DNA of 64,000 bases from Candidatus Methylospira mobilis (GTDB lineage Bacteria; Pseudomonadota; Gammaproteobacteria; Methylococcales; Methylococcaceae), in contig NZ_CP044205.1 in NCBI RefSeq assembly GCF_009498235.1, forward strand, positions 2,915,389 to 2,979,388. The letters run 5' to 3'. Both the position numbers and the translations under genes were made by a program. Below, piece by piece: positions 27,490-36,806 of the stretch. A model generated the notes under the pieces. The model made no database searches. It was not told the origin of the DNA and saw nothing but the letters and a program-made list of their open reading frames with translations. Positions within the stretch are counted from its first letter, which is position 1. Every line of letters starts with the position of its first letter.

Positions 27490-30198
27490 ATGTATTGCGC
27501 CGTTATTATTCCGATAGCGCCGGAACACGAAATACTTGCCGAGGAAACGGCATTTTCAGTGCAATTCGCATTCGAAACGGACCCCGGCCCGTTCAGCGAC
27601 GTATTCGTGATCCGCATGAGTAATTCCGGCCAGACCGGTCAGGCTGGTCTGCTCTGTCACGGCGCCCGTCTGGCTGTCGAACAGGGTATCGAATGGCTGT
27701 GCTTTCTGCATCCCGATGACATCCTTTATCCTTACGCTTTTCAATATCTCGCCAGCCATATCGAAAACCACGACGCCCTGTTCGGGTTGATCAGCGAACA
27801 GCTGCCGGACAATCTCGGCATAAGCGAACAGCATCCGCAGCTCCGAAAAATGGATCGCCTGGAGGACTTTCTTTTTCATCACCCGGCTCTGACCTTGCGC
27901 GACAGCCATTTCGTCCGCGCCCAGGTTGCGTTGGAAGCCGGTTCAAATCCGCTCGCGGATAACCCGCTCGGTTACCGCTTGCGCTTATGGCATCGGTTCA
28001 GTTGCCGTAAAATCGATCAAACACTCTCGGTAAAACGTCTGGGAAAGACGGCGCACTTCGACGCGAGCGCACACCAGCAATTACTGGATACCTACATCGC
28101 GTTGCTGGCCGATGAAAACGCCGAAAAACCGGATATAGCGGCGCTGCTGCAGAAACTGCATCAGTTTCGTCAGCACGGGCTGCTGGATCAGGCCGCCGCC
28201 ATACATAAGCTGATAGTGCGCCATGATCCGCAACTTGAAACCCAGGCAGATCAGGAAAACTTTCCGGCCTACGATCTGGAACGCTACACGGCGGCTTTCG
28301 CCGCAGCAGAGCCGCCGCCCGGCGCCGGCGCCGATTTCCAGCAGGCGCTGCAACTGGATCAGCAAGGGTACAGAACTCAAGCGGCAGCTATCTGCAAAAT
28401 GATTTTGCAGCAAACGCCGGCAGATACCGAAGCATTGCATCTATTGGGTCTGATGCATTGCAACGCCGGTCATCGAAACCTGGGAGTTGAAATTATGCGC
28501 ACCGCGCTCGACATCAATCCCAGAAACCATCAATTATGGAGCAATCTCGGCGTTTCCGAGCTCGGCATCCCCATGGTTGCGGATGCGCTGAATTGTTTCG
28601 ACCGCGCCGTGATACTTGAAATCGGCTACGCCCCCGCCTGGCATGGCCGCGCCGTAGCCCTCAAGGAGCTGGGACGCCATGAAGAAGCGGTTGCCAGCTT
28701 TAACCGGGCATTGGAACTCGACCCGGAAAACGCGGAAACCTTAAGTAATCGCGCCATTACATTACGCGAACTAAAGCGTTTCGACGAAGCACTTGCCAGC
28801 TTCGAACTGGCATCCCTCATTAATCCCGACTATCCTTTTCTGCAGGGAAATATTCTGCATTGCCGCCAGTTGATGTGCCAATGGCAAGGTTTCGACGAGA
28901 TAGAAAAGCGTGTCTTACAGGACGTGGATGCAGGGAAAACGGTCAGTACGCCCTTTCCTTTTCTAGCCATTGCGTCCAACCCCCGGCAACAACGGCAATG
29001 TGTGGAGCGCTATGCCGGCAACGCCAGCCCCAAGCAACCGCCGGGGCAGGGCGGGGCGGCTCTTCGGGCGCATCAAAAAATACGGCTGGCTTATTTCTCA
29101 GCCGATTTTCACACGCATGCCGTTGCTTACCTTATGGCTGAGCTGTTCGAGCTGCATGACCGCTCCCGTTTCGAAGTGATGGCATTTTCTTATGGACCGC
29201 CCTCTCAGGACGCGATACGCCGCCGTCTCGAACAAGGCTTTGATCGTTTCATGAATCTCTTCCAGCATTCCGATCAACAAATTATCGAGCTGGCGCACGA
29301 ACTGGAAATAGATATCGCCATCGACCTGAGCGGACACACGCGCGGTTCCCGGCTGGCGCTTTTTGCGCAGCGTCTGGCGCCTGTACAATGCCATTACCTG
29401 GGCTATCCCGGCACGCTGGGAACTGATTACATTGATTATCTGATCGCCGATCCGGTCGTCATCAGCGATGAACATCTGCAGCATTACACAGAAAAGGTCG
29501 CTTTTCTTCCCTGCTCCTTCATGGTCAGCGACCGTCGGCGCGCTATCGATTCAGTCGACTGCCACCGTAGCGAATTCGGACTGCCCGAAACCGCATTCGT
29601 ATTCTGCTGCTTCAACAACAGCTACAAGATCACGCCCAAAGTATTCGATATTTGGATGAATATCCTGCATGAAGTCGAAGACAGCGTGCTGTGGCTATCC
29701 CGAGGCAACACCTGGAGCGTCGCCAATATCCATAAGGAAGCCGAGCAACGGGGCATTGCAGCCGGACGCATCGTATTTGCAACGCATGTGGAAAGGGCGG
29801 AACAGCACCTGGCGCGACACCGGCTGGCGGGTCTGTTTCTGGACACTTTTTACTACGGTGCTCATACCACCGCAAACGACGCGCTCTGGGCCGGGCTGCC
29901 TGTTCTTACCTGTTTGGGGGATACTTTCGCCGGGCGCGTTGCAGCCAGCCTGCTCTCCTCGCTCGATTTGCCTGAACTGATTACCCATTCGCCGGAGGAA
30001 TACCGGACGCGCGCCATCGAACTCGCCCGGCAGCCTGAAAAACTCCACACAATGCGCAGCAAACTGGCGGCTAATCGCACTACCTCCCCGCTGTTCGACA
30101 CGCCGAGATTCGCACGGCGAATCGAACAGGTCTATACGCAAATGTGGCAACGCCAACTCGCAGGCCTGACGCCGGAATATATCCACTGTGAAGAGTAA
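27490..30198 (+). CDS. Fusion glycosyltransferase: GT-A-like domain, TPRs and SPINDLY/OGT (GT41) domain
   Basis: A 902-residue protein in three parts. Residues 1-190 resemble a glycosyltransferase-family-2 fold (AVIIPIAPEHE at the start, LCFLHPDDILYPYA as a DxD-like motif). Residues ~270-460 are TPR repeats (ALHLLGLMHCNAGHRNLGVE, AWHGRAVALKELGRHEEAVA). Residues ~510-900 are the O-GlcNAc-transferase-like domain: IRLAYFSADFHTHAVAYL (catalytic His region), IDIAIDLSGHTRGSRLALFA, PVQCHYLGYPGTLGTDYIDY and FCCFNNSYKITPKVFDIWM (UDP-binding Lys region). Such proteins transfer sugars to Ser/Thr of target proteins in the cytoplasm. It is followed by a Ser/Asn/Gln-rich protein and another TPR glycosyltransferase, suggesting a protein-glycosylation module. 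Confidence 0.8.
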   Translation: MYCAVIIPIAPEHEILAEETAFSVQFAFETDPGPFSDVFVIRMSNSGQTGQAGLLCHGARLAVEQGIEWLCFLHPDDILYPYAFQYLASHIENHDALFGLISEQLPDNLGISEQHPQLRKMDRLEDFLFHHPALTLRDSHFVRAQVALEAGSNPLADNPLGYRLRLWHRFSCRKIDQTLSVKRLGKTAHFDASAHQQLLDTYIALLADENAEKPDIAALLQKLHQFRQHGLLDQAAAIHKLIVRHDPQLETQADQENFPAYDLERYTAAFAAAEPPPGAGADFQQALQLDQQGYRTQAAAICKMILQQTPADTEALHLLGLMHCNAGHRNLGVEIMRTALDINPRNHQLWSNLGVSELGIPMVADALNCFDRAVILEIGYAPAWHGRAVALKELGRHEEAVASFNRALELDPENAETLSNRAITLRELKRFDEALASFELASLINPDYPFLQGNILHCRQLMCQWQGFDEIEKRVLQDVDAGKTVSTPFPFLAIASNPRQQRQCVERYAGNASPKQPPGQGGAALRAHQKIRLAYFSADFHTHAVAYLMAELFELHDRSRFEVMAFSYGPPSQDAIRRRLEQGFDRFMNLFQHSDQQIIELAHELEIDIAIDLSGHTRGSRLALFAQRLAPVQCHYLGYPGTLGTDYIDYLIADPVVISDEHLQHYTEKVAFLPCSFMVSDRRRAIDSVDCHRSEFGLPETAFVFCCFNNSYKITPKVFDIWMNILHEVEDSVLWLSRGNTWSVANIHKEAEQRGIAAGRIVFATHVERAEQHLARHRLAGLFLDTFYYGAHTTANDALWAGLPVLTCLGDTFAGRVAASLLSSLDLPELITHSPEEYRTRAIELARQPEKLHTMRSKLAANRTTSPLFDTPRFARRIEQVYTQMWQRQLAGLTPEYIHCEE

Positions 30199-30327
30199 AG
30201 CGCTGCGGGAGAAATATTTATCCCTGGGAACTAAAGTTCTGCCAATAGACGCCGATATTGTTCTTGAGAAAGTCCAAGTTTTGCAGTTGACGTGCGCTTA
30301 GGCGCCGCAATGTAAAGGAGTAAAGCC

Positions 30328-30879
30328 ATGAGCATTAATAGCATTAACAGCGAACTGTACCGATTTTCATCCTCATTTGCGAGTTCGGGCTTGGCACAAA
30401 GCGGGAGCACGTCGGCTGTCCAGAACCAGCAATCCGCCGATGGAAGCAAAGCTTTATTGGCGCAAGGGGTTGTGCAAACGCTGAACCAGTCCGGAATCAA
30501 TACTTCATCGGGTAGCCAATCCCGCGCAGTACATGCACTGATGCATGATATCTTTCAGGCAGTACAGCAAGGAAGCAGCAGCAACTCAGTCGGCACGGCT
30601 AAAAACAGCGCATCAACATCCGCATACAGCCAAATATCCAACAATCTGCAGAGTCTGATACAGCAATTGGGCAGCAACGCGAGCGGTGGCAACAGCCAGA
30701 ACTCAACGCTCAATAAATTACAATCGGACTACAATGCACTGGTGCAAAGTGTTGGTGGCGTAAGCGCTACCCAAAATACAACTGGTTTGCAGAATTTCCT
30801 GAGTACTCTGTCCCAGAACCTGAACTCGGCAGGAAGCAGCACACCTGCTCCCGGATCGCTGATTCATACCACAGCCTGA
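30328..30879 (+). CDS. Ser/Asn/Gln-rich protein of unknown function
   Basis: A 183-residue protein with a strong AAAGGAGTAA ribosome site before ATG 30328. It has no signal peptide and no Cys. It is dominated by Ser, Asn, Gln, Ala and Thr with recurring NNLQSLIQQLGSN and NFLSTLSQNLNSA amphipathic helices separated by Ser/Gly-rich linkers. Low complexity makes family recognition impossible. It is enclosed by two TPR glycosyltransferase genes in the same direction, so it is a candidate acceptor substrate for O-glycosylation. That is inference. Confidence 0.65.
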   Translation: MSINSINSELYRFSSSFASSGLAQSGSTSAVQNQQSADGSKALLAQGVVQTLNQSGINTSSGSQSRAVHALMHDIFQAVQQGSSSNSVGTAKNSASTSAYSQISNNLQSLIQQLGSNASGGNSQNSTLNKLQSDYNALVQSVGGVSATQNTTGLQNFLSTLSQNLNSAGSSTPAPGSLIHTTA

Positions 30880-31034
30880 CAAGGCTTTGATGATAGGAGA
30901 TACGGAAGCCTCATCCCACGAATGCGATCACGGAGGCCATCAGCAGTACCAGATTCGACGTGCTGAAAAAAGGCTGAGGCTGATGAAGCCATCTGTGACG
31001 GAGAGACAAAAGCCGAGCGTCAATGGAACACTTT

Positions 31035-31092
31035 GTAGGAGCGGGCTTTAGCCCGCGATCGGGTTCTTTCGCGGGCTAAAGCCCGCTCCTGC
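31035..31092. repeat. REP-like inverted repeat
   Basis: GTAGGAGCGGGCTTTAGCCC begins the left arm and the right arm is its near-complete complement ending GGGCTAAAGCCCGCTCCTGC, giving 24-base arms around a 10-base loop. This is a common gammaproteobacterial extragenic palindrome (GGAGCGGGCTTTAGCCCGC). Confidence 0.75.
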
Positions 31093-31175
31093 AGCGATAT
31101 ATAATGTAGCTGAGTAGTTACAATAAAATTAACCATCGCGGCCCCTCAGCCCTTCGACTATGCCCAGGATAGGCA

Positions 31176-33404
31176 ATGCCCCTGAACCAGCAAACACAAT
31201 CCGCCACCCGCCCAACGACCACCGTCGAAACCGGTGCTGATATTTCCTCATTGCTTTCCACGCACAGCGAACAGACGGCCCGGCTGGCCTTGGATTGTCA
31301 TACGCGCGGCGACTCCGCTCGGGCCATGGAGATACTGAGACCATCGCTTACCGAAAACCCGCAAGACAGCAGCCTGCTCTGTCTCGCCGGCGCTTTCGCC
31401 TATGCCCAGCAACATTTCGAACAGGCGGAACAATACTGGAACAAAGCGATAGAAGCCGATAACGCATGCGCCGCCGCTCATTTTAACCTTGGCCGTCTTT
31501 ACGAAAACAAAAAGGACCGGGCCGCCGCTGAAGCGGCCTACCGGCGGGCTCTGGAAATCGACGAGCACTATCCGGACGCACACATCAACCTGGCGCAACT
31601 GCTCAAGCAACAAAAACAGCTTGATGAAGCTGAGCGGCACTACCGCGCGGCATTGACGCAGAGCCCGCACATTGCTGAAATTCACTACAATCTTGCCCAT
31701 ATGCTGCATGAACAGCAACGGCTGCCGGAAGCGGAACCCCATTACCGCATGGCGTTGCAGCACCAACCCGACATGATCACCGCCCGCAACAATCTGGCGG
31801 TACTGTTGCGCATCACCGGCCGCGAGCAGGAAGCGGAACAACACTTCCGGCAAATATTAACCGATCCGAACGCATACCCGCTCTGCGCATGGAATTTCAG
31901 CTCCCTGCTGCTCGGCCAGGGCCGCTACGCTGAAGGCTGGCAACTGCACGAATGGCGCTACCACGTAGAACATGTGAATCGCAAGGCCATTCCACCCGAG
32001 GTGGGCTTCCCACGCTGGCAAGGCGAGTCATTGGCAGGAAAATCACTGGTCATCTGGCCGGAACAGGGCTTCGGCGACCAGATTCAGTTTGCACGCTATG
32101 GAAAACAGCTCAAGCAAATGGGAGTCACCCAATTAACGCTGGTTTGCGACAGTCCGTTGCTGGGCCTGTTATTATCCGCGCCCGGATTCGACAGCGTATT
32201 GCCTCTGCAACAAGCCCAAAAACGGCTGGACCCGCACGACTACTGGGTATTTCCACTTAGTTTGCCGTTATTTTGCCACGAAACGCCTGAAACCATACCG
32301 GCGGAACTGCCTTATGTGTGGGCCTGGACACAACGCCACGAGTACTGGCTAGAACGCTTACCCGCCGCAGAAACCGGGCGTAGAGTCGGACTGGCATGGA
32401 AAGGCAACGCCGAACATGGCAACGATGCCCAACGCTCCCTTCCAGGCTTATCCACCCTGAAACCGTTATGGGGCGTCGGCGGTATCCGCTTTATCAGTCT
32501 GCAAAAAGGCGCTGGAAACCAGGAAGCGCTGGACGCAGCGACTTGGAGCGACCAGTCTTTGCTGGCGCTGGGGTCCGAATTGCGCGACTTCGCCGACACT
32601 GCCGCGGTAATCGCGGCGCTCGATCTGGTCATTTGCGTCGACACCGCCGTTGCGCATTTAGCCGGAGCGCTAGGCAAACCGGTTTGGCTGCTGCTGCCGG
32701 CGCTCGGCACCGACTGGCGCTGGCTGCATGAACGATGCGATTCATCCTGGTATCCGGACGTCATGCGTTTATTCCGGCAGCAAACTCCGGGCGACTGGGA
32801 CGGAGTCATGGAACAGGTCAAGCTTGCGTTATATGAATTTGTACGGCAGCCGCCCGCGCCGGCGGCGGAAATACACGAACCGCGCACCATCTGGCAATAC
32901 CATACCCTGGCCGGGATTGCCGAATATCACGGAGAGTTCGAACTGGCGGCTCACCTGTGCCTGGAAGCGTTGGAGCAGACGACGCCTACCGATCCAATCC
33001 GCCACGAACTGATCGTGCGCGGACTCTATTCGCTCAAAAAAAGCGGCGATTTAAGCAGCGCCATCAGCCTCGCAGAACGCGAAATGCCGAACTGGCAGCA
33101 CTCTCCCGATTTCTTTTTTGCATTAGGCGATCTGATGCTGGATTGGGCCATGCAAAATCCGGACAAGGCGTTGAATGAAATCCTGCCCATAGTGGAAGCA
33201 AGCTGGCTGAAATGCCTGGAAATCGGCGAACAACCGAGCTTACCGGGCAGCGTAGCCGGACGCGGCAGCCATCTCGCCGCGCATAATCTGGCGGTTTTTC
33301 ATGACTCGCTGGGGAACACGGAAAGAGCTCGCTTGTACAGAGAAAAAGGGGAACAGATGAAAATAGAGTCTGAGCAGCCCGCTATCGTATTGGACAGAAA
33401 ATAA
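31176..33404 (+). CDS. TPR-repeat glycosyltransferase (GT9-like C-terminal domain)
   Basis: A 742-residue protein. Residues ~40-240 contain about six TPRs (AAHFNLGRLYENKKDRAAAE, EIHYNLAHMLHEQQRLPEAE). Residues ~260-560 resemble the ADP-heptose:LPS transferase fold: KSLVIWPEQGFGDQIQFARY, RRVGLAWKGNAEHGNDAQRS, DLVICVDTAVAHLAGALGKP and the end motif WYPDVMRLFRQ. A helical C-terminal part with further TPR-like helices follows. Proteins of this build often sit near pilus, flagellin or S-layer glycosylation genes. No clear ribosome site precedes ATG 31176, so the start is uncertain. It is 297 bases downstream of the Ser-rich gene. Confidence 0.78.
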   Translation: MPLNQQTQSATRPTTTVETGADISSLLSTHSEQTARLALDCHTRGDSARAMEILRPSLTENPQDSSLLCLAGAFAYAQQHFEQAEQYWNKAIEADNACAAAHFNLGRLYENKKDRAAAEAAYRRALEIDEHYPDAHINLAQLLKQQKQLDEAERHYRAALTQSPHIAEIHYNLAHMLHEQQRLPEAEPHYRMALQHQPDMITARNNLAVLLRITGREQEAEQHFRQILTDPNAYPLCAWNFSSLLLGQGRYAEGWQLHEWRYHVEHVNRKAIPPEVGFPRWQGESLAGKSLVIWPEQGFGDQIQFARYGKQLKQMGVTQLTLVCDSPLLGLLLSAPGFDSVLPLQQAQKRLDPHDYWVFPLSLPLFCHETPETIPAELPYVWAWTQRHEYWLERLPAAETGRRVGLAWKGNAEHGNDAQRSLPGLSTLKPLWGVGGIRFISLQKGAGNQEALDAATWSDQSLLALGSELRDFADTAAVIAALDLVICVDTAVAHLAGALGKPVWLLLPALGTDWRWLHERCDSSWYPDVMRLFRQQTPGDWDGVMEQVKLALYEFVRQPPAPAAEIHEPRTIWQYHTLAGIAEYHGEFELAAHLCLEALEQTTPTDPIRHELIVRGLYSLKKSGDLSSAISLAEREMPNWQHSPDFFFALGDLMLDWAMQNPDKALNEILPIVEASWLKCLEIGEQPSLPGSVAGRGSHLAAHNLAVFHDSLGNTERARLYREKGEQMKIESEQPAIVLDRK

Positions 33405-33656
33405 AAGATAGGGTCCACGAAAGTGGTAGCTGTTCAGTACCGCCGAGAGGGACATGCCCAGAAAGGCTTGTTGTGGGAGTATGTTGGCGAGACCGTTTAC
33501 GACCTGGATGGCATGCGAGAGCCCCTACTGATGGTTTTACGGGCGTGGTTTTAGCTGACCGACAGTCTTATCCCCGCACCAACGCCGGGAACTGAAGAAT
33601 TATCTGAAAATACCTTTTCCGAAGTTTTTCGTGCTTTTCGTGGACAATATTGCTTT
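33405..33656. other. Gap without a supportable gene
   Basis: Convergent intergenic stretch between the TPR glycosyltransferase and the DUF4389 gene. Only short frames are present and no clear terminator is seen. Confidence 0.4.
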
Positions 33657-33965
33657 TTAATTTCTGCTTGCCGATATTTGTGAGAACGGAAAAGGCATAC
33701 GCTCGGTGTTATAAGTCATAAACAACATCACCGCATAAATCCACGCAGAAATCCCGGCTCCCCAGCGAGTGCCTGCCTGCGACGGCTTTCCGGTAAACAG
33801 ATGAGATAAAAACTGGAACAGGACGATCAGCCACAAAAAGAAACGCGCCCCCATGAACAGCGCGAAAAAAACCGCCATAAAGAGAGCACGGATGAATGCG
33901 TTCCTCGTTACGACGGTATTTTCATCATCGTTGTTATCGGGGGGATAGACGTTACGCACGCGCAA
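33657..33965 (-). CDS. DUF4389 family inner-membrane protein
   Basis: A 102-residue protein with two hydrophobic spans (ALFMAVFFALFMGARFFLWL and ISAWIYAVMLFMTYN), matching DUF4389. It begins with TTG (or a GTG two codons later) directly after the stop of the upstream DUF2333 gene, so the two are translationally coupled. Function unknown. Confidence 0.72.
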   Translation of the reverse strand: MRVRNVYPPDNNDDENTVVTRNAFIRALFMAVFFALFMGARFFLWLIVLFQFLSHLFTGKPSQAGTRWGAGISAWIYAVMLFMTYNTERMPFPFSQISASRN

Positions 33966-35072
33966 TCACCCCTGCTGCAACAGGGTACGGAGATCAATGG
34001 TAGCTGCATTCGCGCGTGCGATGTAGTTGGCCAGCGTCAACGAATAATTTGCAAACAGACCGAATCCGCCGCCATTTAAAATCATCGGACTCAAAAAAGG
34101 CGCCTGACCGTCCTGAAGCTCGCGAATGATGGACTCCAGAGAAACCAGCGCGGTTTTATTGCCCAGAATGGCGCGAAAGTCATATTTGACCGCTTGCAGT
34201 ATATGAATAGTCGCCCAGCAATAGCCTCTGGCTTCAAAGAATATGTCGTCGATATACCACCATGAAGTTTTGGATGCCACATACTGCTGTTCCGCGCTGG
34301 GATCGACATCCACCACGGCCTCTTCGTTATGTTTCTGGGTATCTCCCGCGCTGGCGCTCAAGCGGTTGGACAGGCTACCCAAACGTTTTTCCAGAATTTC
34401 CAGGTATTGCCTGAGATTGTCCGCGCGAGAATAAAACTGGGCTTCGTCCTGTTGTTTACCCCCGCCCTCCTGTCTGGCATTGAGCTGGGCATCCTTGAAC
34501 TTCAACCTTTCCCGGTAATGCTCCATGGCCTCGATCCCTTTGGAGTACTCGGATTCCGAGGATGGCAGCTGCCAGGAGTGATGGTCGAAATAAAACATCG
34601 GTTCCGCCTTGGCCAGATCCGGATCTTCTTTTGATTGCGACTGCGCGCGCGCGATATGATTGCGCAATGCGGAAGTGCCGTCGCGCAATGCCGTCAACGC
34701 GCCGTATTCCCAGGTTGGCATATTGTCTTCCAGCACGCCGGGCGGGAAGACATCGTTGGATAGAAAACCGCCCGGCTTGTGCAGCAGAGTATCGGCAATC
34801 TTGATCAGGCTGGTCGCGTAGACATATCCCAAAGGCAGCTCGTTGGCCGTTTCCACATGGGCGCTTTTCATCGCCTCGGCAATAACGTCGAAAGGCTCGG
34901 CTTCGTCCCCCCAATATTCGGCAATAGCCAGCAACAGCGCCGCTACCAAAACGATGGAAGAACCAACAGTCCATAGCAACCCCCTTTCCCTGATCTTCTT
35001 GGGGCTAAGAAAACCCAGCGGCCCTGGTTTGGATAAACGATCATTGAATAATGGGTGCTTTGGCACTGACAT
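33966..35072 (-). CDS. DUF2333 family membrane-anchored protein
   Basis: A protein of about 368 residues starting at ATG 35072, which has a GAGGGC ribosome site; the frame is open to 35099. It has one N-terminal transmembrane helix (WTVGSSIVLVAALLLAIAEY) and a large periplasmic helical domain (LGYVYATSLIKIADTLLHKP, FYFDHHSWQLPSSESEYSKG). This family is widespread in Gammaproteobacteria and has no known function. It is followed directly by the DUF4389 gene. Confidence 0.78.
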   Translation of the reverse strand: MSVPKHPLFNDRLSKPGPLGFLSPKKIRERGLLWTVGSSIVLVAALLLAIAEYWGDEAEPFDVIAEAMKSAHVETANELPLGYVYATSLIKIADTLLHKPGGFLSNDVFPPGVLEDNMPTWEYGALTALRDGTSALRNHIARAQSQSKEDPDLAKAEPMFYFDHHSWQLPSSESEYSKGIEAMEHYRERLKFKDAQLNARQEGGGKQQDEAQFYSRADNLRQYLEILEKRLGSLSNRLSASAGDTQKHNEEAVVDVDPSAEQQYVASKTSWWYIDDIFFEARGYCWATIHILQAVKYDFRAILGNKTALVSLESIIRELQDGQAPFLSPMILNGGGFGLFANYSLTLANYIARANAATIDLRTLLQQG

Positions 35073-35142
35073 TGCTTTGCCCTCTGGCGATTTACGCATA
35101 TTCGGAAGATTATAGCCTATAGCGCGTAGTGACGCGCGAATT

Positions 35143-36069
35143 TCAGTCTTTAAGCTTTTTGGCCCGTGGGTGCGCCTGATCGTAAACGGCTGCCAGCCGC
35201 TGAAAATCGAGATGCGTATAAATTTGTGTCGTACTTATATTGGCATGCCCGAGCAACTCCTGTACCGCACGAAGATCGCTGCTGGCTTCCAGCATATGGC
35301 TGGCAAAGGAGTGACGTAGTTTATGCGGATGCACGCGCTCCACCGCCCCCTGTTTATGCGCCCACTGCGCCAGACGCAATTGTATGCTACGCTGAGTAAT
35401 TCGTTTACCCTGCCTGCTGACGAACAGCGCGCCGCCCTCGGCAAAACCGGCGCGAACTCCCAGCCAGACGCCGACAGCCTCGCAAGCCTTGACCCCCACA
35501 GGAACATAACGCGAACGCCCGCCTTTGCCGGAACGGATAAAAACCTGACCGGCGGCAATATCCACATCGGAGCAATCGAGAGCGGTCAATTCCGATAAGC
35601 GCAACCCGGAGGAGTAAAACAACTCCCACATGGCCAAATCCCGGGTCTCCAGTTCATTCGCGCACTCGGCAGTCAGCAAACCCGCCATTTCATCGACATC
35701 CAAAGGCCGCGGCAAACTGCGGCCCGACTTGGGCGCGCGCACTTCGCGCGCCGGATTCTGTTGAAACTGATGGCGGCGAATCAAAAAGTCGTAAAAGGAG
35801 CGAATAGCCGAAAGCATGCGCTGCAGGCTTTTCCCGCTTAACGCGTCTCCACCCGCTTTTTTTTCGCGGTGACGTTGCGCTACGTAAGCGCGCACCCGAT
35901 GCTGATCCACTTCATTCCATTGAGTTACACGCTGTTGTCGGCAATACTGAGCGAACCGGTTCAGATCACGCGCATAAGCGTCGATGGTATGCTCCGACAC
36001 GCGTTGCTGTACGCGCAGAAACTCCATGAAAGCCTGCAACTGATATTCAGCCTGTTCGTGCATCGTCAT
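35143..36069 (-). CDS. xerC: Tyrosine recombinase XerC
   Basis: With XerD it resolves chromosome dimers at dif during division. The N-terminal SAM-like domain (MEFLRVQQRVSEHTIDAYAR) is followed by the catalytic domain with Arg in YSSGLRLSELTALD, Lys in GKGGRSRYVPVG, HxxR in HPHKLRHSFASH, and His/Tyr in LGHANISTTQIYTHLD. Length 308 is typical. It is fourth in the conserved set lysA-dapF-DUF484-xerC. Confidence 0.94.
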   Translation of the reverse strand: MTMHEQAEYQLQAFMEFLRVQQRVSEHTIDAYARDLNRFAQYCRQQRVTQWNEVDQHRVRAYVAQRHREKKAGGDALSGKSLQRMLSAIRSFYDFLIRRHQFQQNPAREVRAPKSGRSLPRPLDVDEMAGLLTAECANELETRDLAMWELFYSSGLRLSELTALDCSDVDIAAGQVFIRSGKGGRSRYVPVGVKACEAVGVWLGVRAGFAEGGALFVSRQGKRITQRSIQLRLAQWAHKQGAVERVHPHKLRHSFASHMLEASSDLRAVQELLGHANISTTQIYTHLDFQRLAAVYDQAHPRAKKLKD

Positions 36070-36095
36070 AGTGCGCTATCACGCATCAGGGTTGG

Positions 36096-36806
36096 TCATC
36101 CCTTACATTCAGGCAACAACGAATAAAGCCGCGCGGCAACGATATCGCTTAACTGCATCAGAAACGTCGCGCCCATACCGGCATGAAAGCGGTCGGCGCT
36201 TGCGCTGCCGATCGCCAATACGCCTTTCAGCCCGGCATGCTGCAAAGGCAACAGCGCGGCGGAAGCGACTTCATTCACCCGCTCGCCAAACAACTGCCCG
36301 GCAAGCAACGGGTCCACTTTGCCATAATCGGGTTTTCCGGAAGCCAGCAACCGTATCATCGCACCGGAAGATTTCAGCGCGTCATCGGCAAACAGATCGG
36401 CAACTGGACACTCGAACAGAGGTTCCAGTAAACGCACTACTGCAACATCGGCCTGAAAGCATTCGTGCAACGCCCATTGCAGGCCTGCCAGGGCATCCTC
36501 CAGTGAGTTCGCGTCCAACAAGGCAAGAGTCAAACGATGCAGACGCAAGTACAGCGCATCGTTTTCGCGCGCGATATCAACGATAGCTTCCAATTGACGC
36601 TGCAACTTGCGATTCGTGGCGCGCAACACATCAACCTGTTTTTCCACCAGCGAAACCGCCTCACCACAGGCGTGCGGCACTCTGATTTCTTCCAGCAAGG
36701 ACTCCCGCTCCTGAAAAAAATTCGGGTTGTCGCGCAGATAATTTTCAACTTCGTCGGCACCAGGCGTTTTTTTTGCGCGGCGCGGCGATACTACTAGCGA
36801 TTTCAT
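36096..36806 (-). CDS. DUF484 family GAF-like protein
   Basis: A 236-residue protein between dapF and xerC, as in most Gammaproteobacteria. It has an N-terminal helix with VENYLRDNPNFFQERESLL, a coiled coil (EKQVDVLRATNRKLQRQLEA) and a GAF-like domain (ADVAVVRLLEPLFECPV, GLKGVLAIGSASADRFHAGM). The biochemical role is unknown. The start overlaps the dapF end by four bases. Confidence 0.88.
   Translation of the reverse strand: MKSLVVSPRRAKKTPGADEVENYLRDNPNFFQERESLLEEIRVPHACGEAVSLVEKQVDVLRATNRKLQRQLEAIVDIARENDALYLRLHRLTLALLDANSLEDALAGLQWALHECFQADVAVVRLLEPLFECPVADLFADDALKSSGAMIRLLASGKPDYGKVDPLLAGQLFGERVNEVASAALLPLQHAGLKGVLAIGSASADRFHAGMGATFLMQLSDIVAARLYSLLPECKG

Noticed and set aside
31035..31092. 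Inverted repeat considered as a CRISPR unit or terminator
   Set aside because: Single unit, no spacers and no T-run; it matches a common REP-type palindrome.
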